Assembly: GCA_028015205.1 (NCBI GenBank)
Contig: CM051513.1
Coordinates: 42,598,841-42,662,840, forward strand
From: Mytilisepta virgata
Taxonomy: Eukaryota; Mollusca; Bivalvia; Mytilida; Mytilidae
Direction of reading: 5' to 3'
Length of the DNA: 64,000 nucleotides
A program made the translations under genes and the position numbers. The notes beneath the pieces were generated by a model. The model had not been told where the DNA came from. It saw only the letters and a list, made by a program, of their open reading frames with translations, and did not search any database. Positions 24,755 to 36,600 of the stretch are shown here, in pieces. Position 1 is the first letter of the stretch. Every line of letters starts with the position of its first letter.

Positions 24755-25324
24755 ATGGACAAGCTACCACCACCGCCTGCACTCTGTCTTGAAGGAAATT
24801 TAAAAGAAAATTGGCGTAGATTTCGTCAGTCGTTTGACATTTTCCTTATTGCAACTGGAATAGATAAAAAGAACGATGCAGTTAAAACTAACACTTTACT
24901 ACACTTGATAGGCCCAGATGCAGTGGAAATATTCAATACTTTTGAGTTTGCTGATGCTGGAGATAAAGCCAAATTGGATCCAGTTCTTACAAAGTTTGAA
25001 CAATATTGCAACCCAAGAAAAAATATAATATTTGAAAGACACGTATTCAATACAAGATGTCGAACTGTAACCGAAAACATAGATTCATATGTAACGGATT
25101 TAAGAATGAAAGCCAGATCGTGTGAATATGGAGAGTTGAAAGACTCATTAATCAGGGACAGAATAGTGTGTGGTATAAGAAGTGACACTGTAAGAAGTAG
25201 ACTCCTTAGGGACTGCGATTTGACTTTGAAAAAAGCAATAGAAATATGCCGAGCGGCCGAGTCAACAGAAACTCAGATGAAAATTATGACGGAAGGAGCT
25301 AGTCCATCTAGTGTCAAAATTTGA
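24755..25324 (+). pseudogene. Truncated gag of a Ty3-like LTR retrotransposon
   Basis: A 189-codon ORF from ATG at 24755. It begins with a Pro-rich start and then has E-N-W-R-R-F-R-Q-S-F-D-I-F, L-L-H-L-I-G-P-D-A-V-E-I-F, C-N-P-R-K-N-I-I-F-E-R and I-R-D-R-I-V-C-G-I. This order is characteristic of Retrotrans_gag-type capsid proteins in animal Ty3/gypsy elements, which package the element RNA. The frame breaks just after residue 189. Remnants of the following nucleocapsid region (a Cys-containing, Lys-rich stretch at about 25325-25430) can be read in other frames, but no protease, RT or integrase follows. It is a 5' remnant, not an active element. Confidence 0.85.
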
Positions 25325-25430
25325 AATAAAAAGGCAGCATCAGAATTTTGGGCAAAATAAAAAGACAGGATAACAGTAGGTGTGAAAAAAAAATGCAGGG
25401 CCAGTGTCAATCAAGAAATGTTTTGGTTTA

Positions 25431-25849
25431 AATGAAAATATATATTTAATCCACGACCAAACTTTCAACGAAAAAAATAGGCATGATCAAACATTTGATC
25501 CTAGCCCCTCCCTCATTAAAATCGAATGGCTGCTCCCTTGGATAAAGATCTATACAAATATACAAAAAATCTGTAATGTTATAAATGCATATACGGAATC
25601 TGGATGTAGTCTGCATAGCCACCCTGTTGGTTATCAATTTTGGTTGAAATCTTCATACAGTTTTTAGGGTGTCAGACAAGAAGGGATTTCCCTTAAGTTT
25701 TAAACTGAACAGACAGACTACCAATAATGATGCCAAGTGATGACAAAATCTCATTTGGAGCTATAAATTTGGCCATATATGCTTAAATATCCTACTCTAT
25801 GCAAAAAATTGTAAAAATTACAATGATTCTTATTCTGCAACTCAACCAG
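25431..25849. other. Non-coding stretch after the gag remnant
   Basis: Short ORFs only. Bases 25660-25760 ('gtgtcagacaagaaggg', 'ccaagtgatgacaaaatctc') look like the end of another repeat block. Confidence 0.45.
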
Positions 25850-26770
25850 AGGCTGCATGGAGCCTGAATCACTCACCTGGATTTTAGGTGACCACAACTT
25901 ACAAAGCGCTTCTAGGTAAGATCTGTAAGGAATTGTTCTACAGTGTCCAGCACTTCTAAATATGATATGTAAAGAATTCTTCCAGTATCCAATGTTAAAA
26001 ATGTTAAACTAAGTCCAGCTGCGGCAGGTAGCTTGGATTTCGATCGGCACAAAAACGTAACTTTTGTAAGAGACATGTATCTAAGGATCTTCATGCAACA
26101 AAAACATTTCAATTGGCTTACTATTTTCTGACAAAAAGACCTTTGTACAAATAAGCCCATAGGGTCCAATGTTAAACTAATCCGGCTGTGGCGACCATCT
26201 TGAAATTCAGATCAACATTAAAAAAAATATAAATATTGTAGAGGTTTATCCAATGCTTGTTCTTACATAAAAATATTTCAATTGGCTTGGTAGTTTTCTG
26301 ACGATAGGACCTTTGTACAAATTTCCCATAGGATTCAAAGTTAAACCAAATCTTGCTGTGGCAGCCCTATTGAATTTCCGATCGGCACATAAAACATAAA
26401 TTTTGTAGCTGTCTATCAAATGCTTGTTCACACATCAAAAACATTTCAATTTGCTTGCTAGTTTCTGACAAGAAGACCTTTGTATAAAATTCCATATAGG
26501 CTCAAATGTTTTTTTGTAGAGGTTCATCCAAGGATCATTCATGCAACAAATCAATTCAATTGGCTCAGTAATTTCTGACAAGAGGAGTTTTGAAGATAAG
26601 TCCAATCAGAATGAATTATCTGCCCCTGGTAGCCATGTTGAATATCCAATCCGCACAAAAAACATAACTTTTGTACAGAACCATGATCTAATTAACATTC
26701 CTGCCAAGTTTGGTTCAATTTGGACCGGTGGTTTCAGAGAAGAAGATGAAAATGTGAAATGTGGACAGAA
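25850..26770 (-). repeat. Interspersed repeat block, 'gatcggcac' subfamily
   Basis: Opens 'ccagaggctgcatggagcc' and 'tcactcacctgg', with units carrying 'tttcaattggcttgctagttt', 'ctgacaagaagacctttgta', 'cccatagg' and 'ttccgatcggcacataaaac'. Same general plan as 17457-18255. Non-coding. Confidence 0.7.
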
Positions 26771-27158
26771 AGACAAAGAATCTCAATCAGTTACCTATAA
26801 ATTTAAATTTTTCCTCACAAATAACTGATGATCGATTATAATTGGAATAAAATCTAATGAGTCAACTCATTTATAATTACTTGCCATTTTTTCATCACAA
26901 CAGCATGCCAAGATGATTTGCTTAAATTGAACTAATATTAATTTAATAATATTAGCTATATATCGTGAATATGCATAGAAAATAAAAAATATATTTTACT
27001 TAAATACGAAACTATTAACTCTACCTGATGACATCATTGCCAAAAGTGAAAGATGAATAATGGATTTTATGAATTTATAATCGTACACTTGAACGTTTCC
27101 CTTAAAATTGATAGATTTTCAATTATAATGCATCATCCAGATTCCAATAATTTTTTTT
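26771..27158. other. 3' flank of the zinc-finger gene
   Basis: AT-rich sequence downstream (on minus) of the last zinc-finger codon. No canonical polyadenylation hexamer on the minus strand was evident by eye; the nearest variant is ATTAAA, near 26942. Confidence 0.4.
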
Positions 27159-27665
27159 TTATGAATGATGGTTTTTCATGTGTTTTGCTAGTGAAGAAGT
27201 TTTATAACATGCGTATTTACATTTTGTACACCGTATTGGATTATAATTCTCATGCTTCCACCTTATATGTTCTTTCAAACTCCAATTGAAACTGTACTTC
27301 TTGTCACATAATGTACATTTATGTTTCTTCTCCAGATGTTTACTTCTGTGATGCTTTGAAAGCGATTTCTTGTTTGCTAGTATTTTATTACATATATCAC
27401 ACACTACTGGTCCATCTTCTGACATATAACTCTTTGATTTGATTTCAATTCCTAAGTGGTTTTTTGCAATGTGTTGTTGAAATGCCCTTTTATCTCTGAA
27501 GAGCTTACCACAAATATGGCATTCAGTCTCTTTTGTTACTTTATCTTTCCTGGCATGCCATGCCTCATGCAATACCAAACACCACTGACTAGATAATCTC
27601 TTCCCACACTGGTGGCATATATAATGTTCCATTTCATGCCACTTCAAATGTCTCATGAGAAATGA
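27159..27665 (-). pseudogene. In-frame zinc-finger continuation beyond the TGA
   Basis: Directly after TGA 27668-27666 the same frame stays open for 168 codons to TAA at 27159. It encodes the second half of the interrupted finger (S-F-L-M-R-H-L-K-W-H) and five further C2H2 fingers (first Cys in C-H-Q-C, C-H-I-C, C-D-I-C, C-T-L-C and C-T-K-C). All zinc ligands are intact and there is no other stop or frameshift. Matching fingers upstream have Arg (CGG or AGA) at the stop position. So the TGA is probably a recent nonsense change (CGA or AGA to TGA), an allele, or a sequencing error. Readthrough is possible but unsupported. Confidence 0.75.
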
Positions 27666-30600
27666 TCAAGATTTAAACCTCTTGCCACATTTTAGGCATT
27701 TTGTCTTGTCATCAGTTTTAGCATGTATAATTTGATGTACAGTATAAGAATTTTTATTTGTAAAAGCTGTCCTACAAAAACTGCATAAATAAAGTCCCTT
27801 TTCATGCAACTTCATATGCTTCACCAGGCTTGATCTGAATGTGAAGATTTTCCCGCACGTTTTGCATTTTGGCTTTTTATAAGTTTTAGCATGTATTATT
27901 TGATGTACTGCATAAGAATTTTTATTTGTAAAAGATTGGTTACAAAAACTGCATATATAAAGTCCCTTTTCATGCAACTTCATATGCTTCATTAGGCTTG
28001 ACCGGTAATTGAAGACTTTCCCACATTGTTTGCATTTTGGCATATCTTCTTTTCTGACATGTGTAGCCTCATGCGTTTGCAATGACTGTTGCTTATTAAA
28101 TCTTTTGCCACAATAGTGGCATAAATAATGATCACTTTCATGCCACTTCATGTGTTTCAATAAGTATGACCGTAATCTGAAGTTTTTGCCACATTTTCCA
28201 CATTCTAGAATTTCATCTTTTGTGGTATGTGAAACCTCATGCTTTGCCAGGAACTCTTGACTATTAAATCTTTTCCCACAATGTTGGCATATATAACGTT
28301 CAGTTTCATGCAAATTCGCATCAAATTTGGTATCAAAATGTTCCTCACACAAGTGTATCTGTAAAGTTTTCCTAAACCTAAAAGTTTTACCACATGTATC
28401 ACATTCATAATTGTCATTTTTTTTTTCAATTTTACAATTAAACCTCTTTGCATCTCTTTTATATCTTTTGTTGATCTCTTTTGTTTCAGATTCTGTTGTA
28501 AGGTGAAAGATGAAAAAGTGCTTGAACAAAAACCCTGCAATAAAAAACAAATGACCACACAAGTGGCATGGAATCATTGATTGTTCATTGCAATGGTCTT
28601 TGTAAATATGATCCTCCAACTCGACCTGTTTATGAAAACATGTCAAACAGATAAGACATACCACCTTTTCACAATATAAATCAGAATTACCCATACAAGA
28701 TTTACATTTAGTTCTTAGTTGATTAGCGTCAGTTTTAGTTCCACTGACCTGGAGCCATTTATCTATATGCGTAGATGTGATATGTATCTTCAGTTTTAAG
28801 AAGGACGGTACAATTTTAGAACATATTTTACATCTGTATGATTGATCTCTTCTCCTATATTGTGCATCATATTTGTAAACTTCCGTACAGAGCTGACATA
28901 CTAATCTATTGCCACTCTGTTCATATAAGGCAACTTTATCTTCCATCCTTCGGAAACAGAAATCACATCTCCAAAGCTCGATTTTAATGTTCTTACTACT
29001 GCCTATCCCTGCTTCTGAATCTGCTTTCCTTTTCAAATTCCTTTTACTATTCGTTCCAAAACTATCCAGACCACTTTTGGGTTTTTCATGCTTTTCAAAG
29101 TGATGTTTCTTAAGGGTTTCTTCGGAAGGAAAAAAACATTTGTACTTTATACATCTACAGCGTACATGTACACATTTCCAGTGTTCACTTTCATTATGAA
29201 TGTGTAATCTTGAAGTAGTTTTAAATGTTTTTCTACAAAGAACACATGATCTTTTTCTTTGTAGTAAGATTCTGCTACAAGTATGGTTGACAATTTCGTA
29301 CTGTGTACTTGCCACAGCATTGCAAACATTACAAGACAACAAGTCTATTTTATGTTGTTTTATCATATGATTTATATAATCAACTTGAAGATCAAAATTT
29401 TGATGACACTGTTGGCATTCTTTTACTGTAGCAGTCGGCTCAAATGTCATCGAACATCCATGATAATACAGATCATCATGTTCTTCAAAAATTCCATCAC
29501 AAAGGATACATTTTGAACAGCCCTCTTCCAAATTTTTCAATCTAATAGCAAGCTTTTGTTTACTCGTTTCTGGAAAAACTGTATATGTATTTCTGAAAAA
29601 TGAAACAACCTCCTCAGCTGGACATATATAAATAGTTGTTGTTTGTGGATGAAAGTTCAAGGCATGAGCTCTAATCTGAGTTGTAATATCTTTGTCTGAA
29701 AACAGTTGTTGTGTTTGACAACTATCACACTTCCAGGATCTGGTATTGTAGGATTTTAGCAGTAAATGCTCATCAGTTCGTTGGATTATTTTTATGACAA
29801 TTTTGATATCATTGTTTATTTGTCTTCTCTCTACAGGTACTTTTTTTATCTGCCCACTCTCTAGAGGTTCCTTGTTGACATACTGATTCTCTACATGTAC
29901 ACTGCTTATTTGTCTACTCTCTACAGGTACTTTGTTTAACTGCCCACTCTCTAGAGTTTCTTCATTTACCTGCTGATTCTCTACATGTACATTGTTTATT
30001 TGTCTACTCTCTACAGCTATTTTGTTTATCTGCCCACTGTCTAGAGGTTCTTTGTTGATCTTCTGATTCATTATATGAACCTTGCTTATATGCACATTCT
30101 CAACTGGTACCTCATTGATATGTTGTACTGGTACTTTGGTGATTGGCACATTCTCTTCAGCTACTTCATTAATGAGTCTGCCATCATCTACTTCCATGTC
30201 AAGATTATCAAAATCTGTGCATACTGTAACATTATTTTCACTTGGCTGATACTCTTTCACTGAAGATTTCAAATTCTGTTCTATAATTCTATCATTATTA
30301 TCACCATTTTTTTCATTTTGTACATCCTGACCTGTTTTTATGGACAAAAGTGTGTCACAATGCACCGAAATGTCTTTTGTTATATAATTTACTTGGATTT
30401 CTCCTTGAGCAATATAACTTTCCAATAAATTTCTTCTATCCTCATCATATTGCCTCTGTCTGGGTTTCCTTTCAGTTTTTGAAAACAATACTTCATCAAA
30501 GAAATTACAAATAAACTTTTCCTTGTCCACTTCCATGTGACCATGATGATCTGTATGATGCTGTATAATATGTTTCTTCAAGTTCTTTGCAAACCAAAAT

Positions 30601-30670
30601 GATTTATCACAAAATCTGCAGTACAGTTTCCCTTCCGATGATACAGGAACCAAATCATAATTGGAGATAC
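27666..30670 (-). CDS. Exon Z: C2H2 zinc-finger array (last exon)
   Basis: The exon opens after 'atgattgcag' (phase 1) and is open for 1001 codons to TGA 27666. Order: one classical finger at the start (C-R-F-C ... H-x3-H); an acidic linker; four imperfect repeats of about 33 residues (V-P-V-E-S-R-Q-I / V-H-V-E-N-Q / E-P-L-E-S-G-Q-I); a central zone of irregular Cys/His fingers (first Cys in C-Q-Q-C, C-N-V-C, C-V-L-C, C-K-I-C, C-L-I-C, C-H-L-C); then a regular array starting at C-D-T-C-G-K-T-F. The array alternates two finger types (C-G-K-x-F...K-H-M-K-x-H-E and C-S-F-C...H-Q-I-I-H-A), so it grew by duplicating a two-finger unit. Linkers are not the T-G-E-K-P type. The array ends mid-finger at the TGA. 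Confidence 0.9.
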
Positions 30671-33600
30671 CTGCAATCATAATTTGATAGTAACATTACC
30701 GTATTTTTTGGACTATTGGTCGATACTTTGTTTCTAGAAAGTCCTATCCTCGACCTATAGAGCGAATCGACCAATCTAAGGCTAAAATCTCAAATATCTG
30801 AAGTTCAAGTAAAAAAATCCATCAAAAACGTCATGTTGAAATGAAAAAATTACTGATAATTTTCGTTTTCCGTTTTAGGTTTCCATTGGAAGATGGGGGG
30901 TAGTTACCTGATGTTCCTGTTTGTTATTTATGTAAATAAAACAATAAATAAAGATTTATTTCGTATATTTTGTCTTTATCGACTTTGATAAAGTAGCTCT
31001 TTTGTCTATAATTTTATATGAAAGAAGGTACATTTTTGGATAAATTCTGCAGGAGTAATTGTATGAATATTCTGTATCTCTCAATTTATTTATACGCTTG
31101 CAATAAGAGCCCTACTTACTATTGATTGCTGAATGGTTCGTTTTTTTGCGAAGTTTGATTTCTGCTTATCTGAGGTTTTTGTCTGACGGGCATTTTACCT
31201 ACACCGCTTTGGTACTACCTATGGTAAGTAATTGGTTCCTAGATTCTCATCTAGTTTTTTTTTTAAATAATGCTGCTAAAAAAAGATTTTAAATTTGCAA
31301 ACCTCTTGAAAAATCCAATAAAATAGTTCACAAACATCAGTTACATGCTTGAATAATAGTTGAAAAAAAAAATTAATTCTATTAAAATCACTACTCAAGA
31401 CAAATTTTTTGGCACTACAGTTAAAACTAGAAGTTTTTTTTAATTCACTGTCAAATCTTTTCTCATTAAGGCCATTGGCATCTCTGAAATGTTTTAGAAC
31501 AATTAAAGCAATATTTATCATTTCTAGTTTGGACTTTGACAAAAGAATTTACCAGGTACACAAACTGAAGGTTAATAAAAATATGTTTGCCAATATCTAG
31601 GATAAACTTTAGGGTTGGCAGTAACAAAATGAAGGTTAATGAAACATATTTGCTTAAATCTTCAGAAAAAACTGAAGGATCAGCGGCAAAAAAATAGGGA
31701 AAAAAACATTTGATTTGGCTTATTGTATATCGTGTATCCAGCCCATCTAACAGTCAATGTTGTACTCACCATACTTTGTTTTCACTGGATCAATCCATTC
31801 TACTGTTTTCTCAGAGGAAACCCCTTTCTTGTCTACAGCTATTCTCTCTTTAGATTTTGTATCAATACCTCCTGGTTCCTCAGTGCATGCTTCTTCCTTG
31901 TTTTTGACTTTCTTTTTGTCTATTTTTTTCTCGTTTCCCCCTTTCTTGTTTCCTGTGTTCTCATTACATATTTTTTTACTGTCTTTAGCTTTCTCATTGG
32001 ATATATTTTCCATGACTTCTGCTTTTTCATCGGGTATGTTTTTCATGCCTTCTGCATTCTCATTGGTTATTCTTTCCATGTGTTCTGCATTCTCATTGGG
32101 TATATTTTCCATGTTTTCTGCATTCTTATTAGGTATGTTTTCGATGCCTTCTGTATTCTCATTGGGTATTCTTTCCATGTGTTCTGCCTTCTCATTGGGT
32201 ATGTGTTCACCATTCCCTGATTGACATTCAGCTATTCTATTTTTCTCTATTGGTCCTATGAGGAAGTACAAAAAATCAATTTATTAACCAACCAAATTTC
32301 TGGTTAATGAAGTATATATTATCTGCATTTTGACAGCTAGATATTGTAAAATATCATCCCGTGAGCCAGAATATGAAGCTTCGTCATAGTCCGTCTCGAT
32401 TTGCGAAACAACTTCTGACTAAAATATGCGAAACGTAGAATAATCACTCAAATTTAACCAAGGAGACGACATATTTAAACAACATTCAGTCGTTTTTGTA
32501 CTAATTAAGGCGAAAATAAAGCGTACATTTAAAAATTTGATTTAATGGAAAATAATGAGATGCCATGGAAAGAGCAGAGAGAAGTCCCAGCAGACATTAT
32601 CAGCATCGAAGAAAGACACGTTTTGCTGATGTCACTTTTATAAATTTCTTCATCATTCATTGAAATAAAGTCATAATATAAAAAAGGAACACCAAATCTT
32701 GATATATTTATTAATATTTTGCAATTTTGAAAGCTATTTTATAAGTTCTAAGCTGCCAAACGTTGGGAGAATTTGTTGATAACTCGTGCTCAGCGCACGC
32801 GCTTCTTGATACGATTTTTTCGGAGATGCTCAACAAGCTGACAGAATCACAGGGAAGTAAGATAGCAAAAAATACACTATTTTTGTAGGCAATTATGAAT
32901 TGACAGTAATATTACAATGGATTATTATAATAATAATAAACTTTATTTAAGGGGGTAGGCCTGGGGTAAGGGAGATAACTCCTATTGATGTTTTTTTCTT
33001 GACGTCAAACAATAGGAATGACGTGGCATTACTATGACGTACAAAATTTCCTCGCATTATACGAAGTGAAGAGGTCCGGTAAGGGGCATCTGGGTAACGA
33101 ATCTAAAACTTCTTCCAAATATGTGCAAAATCGATAATTACGTAGGATTTGATATATTGATGAATTATTGTTTAACATCCAGTGGCAATTATGAAATGCA
33201 TATTACGATGATGAAAAAGCCGCTCGAAATGAAGAAAACGCTGAGTCAATATTTGCAATAATTTCATAAATCCTTTCAGTGCGTGGTTGCTTATATCACA
33301 TTATCCTGTTAGTCTTATACTGTAACAGTAATAGTCCATCACAAATAAAATGTCACATTCCTGACATTTTCAGGATTATTTTAAATAGCATTTAATTGAT
33401 GAATCGAATGTTTTAGAGATATTTTCTGCCTTAAATCATATACTAGTAACCATGATTTGTTGTATAGCATGTATAAACTACATATAATGAATGATAATGC
33501 AGCTTCAAATAGTATTATGGGAAAATCTTTATTTTTTTCAATGTCTTAATATCAAAATTGATCGAGTATTTTGTGAAAACTTGTGGTTAAAATTTCATAA

Positions 33601-36600
33601 TTTTTTGTCATATAACACACATATATATATATATGATATTTGTTTTAACAGTTTTTTGTAGGTATTAAAAGACAGAATTTTTTTACAGCAGTCTTTGAAT
33701 ATTTAAAGAGGCAACTGAAAATGAACGAAATTCCGAACATGCCTGGTACTTTTTACCTTTGAATTTGCATATAAAGAATGAATTTTACCATCATATTTCA
33801 TTTTTGATTAAGACTATATCCCTGTTCTTCAGTTCAACAATTATAACTATTTTTTATCAAACATATGTCCTATGAGAGGTAGTAATATTCATTAACTTGT
33901 GTCATCTCAAGGAATGAAGGGTACCTCTTAAATGCCCATTTGTCAGAGGCTTCAAGGTCATTGTTTGAACTGGAGTCTGGTTAGTGAGTAGCATTCTCTG
34001 CACCACTGGTTGTGTAGTCTGATTGATCACTGAGTTTGGTGGCATTGTTTGCACAGGAGTCTGGTTAGTGAGTAGCATTCTCTGCTGTGACTGTTCTGTA
34101 TTCTGATGGCTTGGTGAGTTTGGTAGCATTGTTTTCACTTGAGACTGGTTAGTGAGTGGCATTCCTGGAATCCACGTTTGTGTAATCTGATGGCTTAGTG
34201 AGCATAGTGGCATCTTCTGCACTGGAGACTGGTTACTGAGTGGCATGATCTGCACTGACTGCCTTGCAGAATGATTGATAATGGAGTTTGGTGGCATTGT
34301 TTGCACTGGAGACTGATTAACAAGTTGCTTTGATTTGCTCAAAATATTGGGATTGGATAAATAATAAAATAATTTCTCTGTCCCATTAACAGATTCTTTT
34401 TTTCTTAATTTTGAGCTTTGTAGATTTGGTCCACCTGAAGCAGGAGCCTTTTGCTGTACAGGGAGAGACACATAATTTGAACTGCTACACTGAACTGCTG
34501 TTTGTTCTTCAGCTTCGTTTTGCCTGTAAACAAATTAAGCCAAACATAACTAGACAAAATAAGATGTGGAAATACTACATTTCTGAGATGTTTGTCTTAT
34601 CTAATCTTATGTTGAAAATTCCAAAATGAAACATACTTTAGGCTTTAATTAAAATAATGTTTGTTTGCAGTGACCAGCAGTAAATACCAATTTTAATGCC
34701 TTTACTTTGACCCGGTCAGGGGTCAAACATGTGATCTTCTGTACTTGAGGTGACCACAACACCACCAAGGCAGTTCCCAAAAAAATAGAGATATATAACT
34801 AAATCTTAACAGGAAATTTAAAACAGAGTAAAGATTGCTCTCTAAAAATTAGAGAAAATGGTTAATTGGAAAGGTATGTAGAATTACTTAATCGCTTGTT
34901 ATATACCAATTTTGATGCACAAAATGAGCACATTTCTTCAATTTATGACTCACCAGTTGTGCTCAATGCCTAAAATGTTGAAATCCAAAACAACAATCCA
35001 AAAGGTTAAAGAGCAAATTCAAAATACCAAAATAACCAAAGGGGGTAAAGCCAAAACCATCTAAGGACAGAGAAATGCACGAGGAAGATACTCTAAAATA
35101 ATTGCTGGTTATATACTTACGTAAGTTGAAGTGTACACTGTATCTTCCCTGAATCTAACATATGAAACTCAGGCATTATCCTGCCCATTACATTACTACG
35201 GGGAGTATCTGAAAAAAAAATGATCTGACTCGTTCAAATTCAATATCAAATTTTCTATTTCTCTTTTAATGCATAAAGAGATATTGTTAGACATACAGTT
35301 TTACCTAATGGAAATTGAAATTATCACAAATCTTCAGCATCAACAATAATGTGAATGTTAATAAATGTAATATTAGAAGGAAAAATTAAACTGCGAGACA
35401 TAGTTATTTTGTCTTTGTTATATTACCTAGAATACTATGAGCAAAGCTCACTACTTGATACCCCCGCCTTACATAAGGTACATGAAAGGAAATGTCAATA
35501 TTTTGGAGAGGAAAACTCCAACAGCAGTGAAATGAAATTTTTAAAAACCTGTGAGTAATGGTCACTTAATGATACCCCTACGTACAGTGGTTTAGGAGTT
35601 GCAGATGGCATCATGGTATCCAATATCACATTGATAGTCAAAGTCCATGTTTTTTCTATGGGAAACCCCAAAAATTGGTCCGATCAAATTCTAAAATAGG
35701 AGGTGCACAATGCAATCATGGGATGAAGATTCTCTGAAATTTTCATCAAATTCCATTCAGTAGTTTAGGAGTTTCGGATACAAAGGTCAGACTAAAGGAC
35801 GGATGGACACAACGAATACTATATACCCCACTTTTTTCAAAAGTGGGGGTATAATAAAAACTTCACATGATTTCTGAATTAAGGGTATAGAAAAGTGTAT
35901 TTAAAAACTTTTTCTACAGGTGACATATGTGGTGCAAAATCATCCAAAGACAATCATCAATCTCATGAATTTAATTATTGCAATTCACTCGATTATTCAG
36001 TGCTTTTTTTGGTCTTACAACCACGAAAATCCTATAAAAACAAATAAATAATTACCGTTCTTGTACTTTCAATTCTTAATATTTCAATATTGTTTCTCAT
36101 TAAATTTGTTATCTTACTTTTCTCGTCAGGCGAAATAATCCTGCATTTTCCTTGTCCTTCTCTACACTTAGCTAAATGTGAACCTGTAAACAGAAAGAAA
36201 ACAATGAGTAACAACAAATCTAAATAAGTTCTGTATCAAGAGGCCCTGCTGGGCATGTCTACAACATGATATTTTCTTATTATTTATCATTACATTATAC
36301 TAAAAGGTATCAACCAGTCATATTTCTACATAAGTCATAAAAAATCTCAAAAAACTGGTTGTTTTAGCAAGCATTTTACTGGACCTACATTGACTGGCTT
36401 TAACATCTAGTAATCTACTAGGAACTACATTGACTGGTTTTAACATCTAGTAATCTATTAGGACCTAAATTGACTGGCTTTAACATCTAGTAATCTATTA
36501 GGACCTACACTGACTGGCTTTAACATCTAGTAATCTATTAGGACCTACACTGACTGGCTTTAACATCTAGTAATCTGTTAGGACCTACACTGACTGGCTT

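Noticed and set aside
31723..32224. Plus-strand ORFs of 155-165 codons with Phe/Ile/Cys-rich repeats
   Set aside because: They are antisense to exon H''. The repeats mirror the 33-bp coding units, and the splice sites support the minus strand. The same applies to the plus ORFs over H1-H3 and G1-G3.
36056..36183. Longer version of exon D' ending at 36056
   Set aside because: It would give phase 0, which does not fit exon E'. The GTAAGA donor at 36117 is shared with exon D and keeps the phase.
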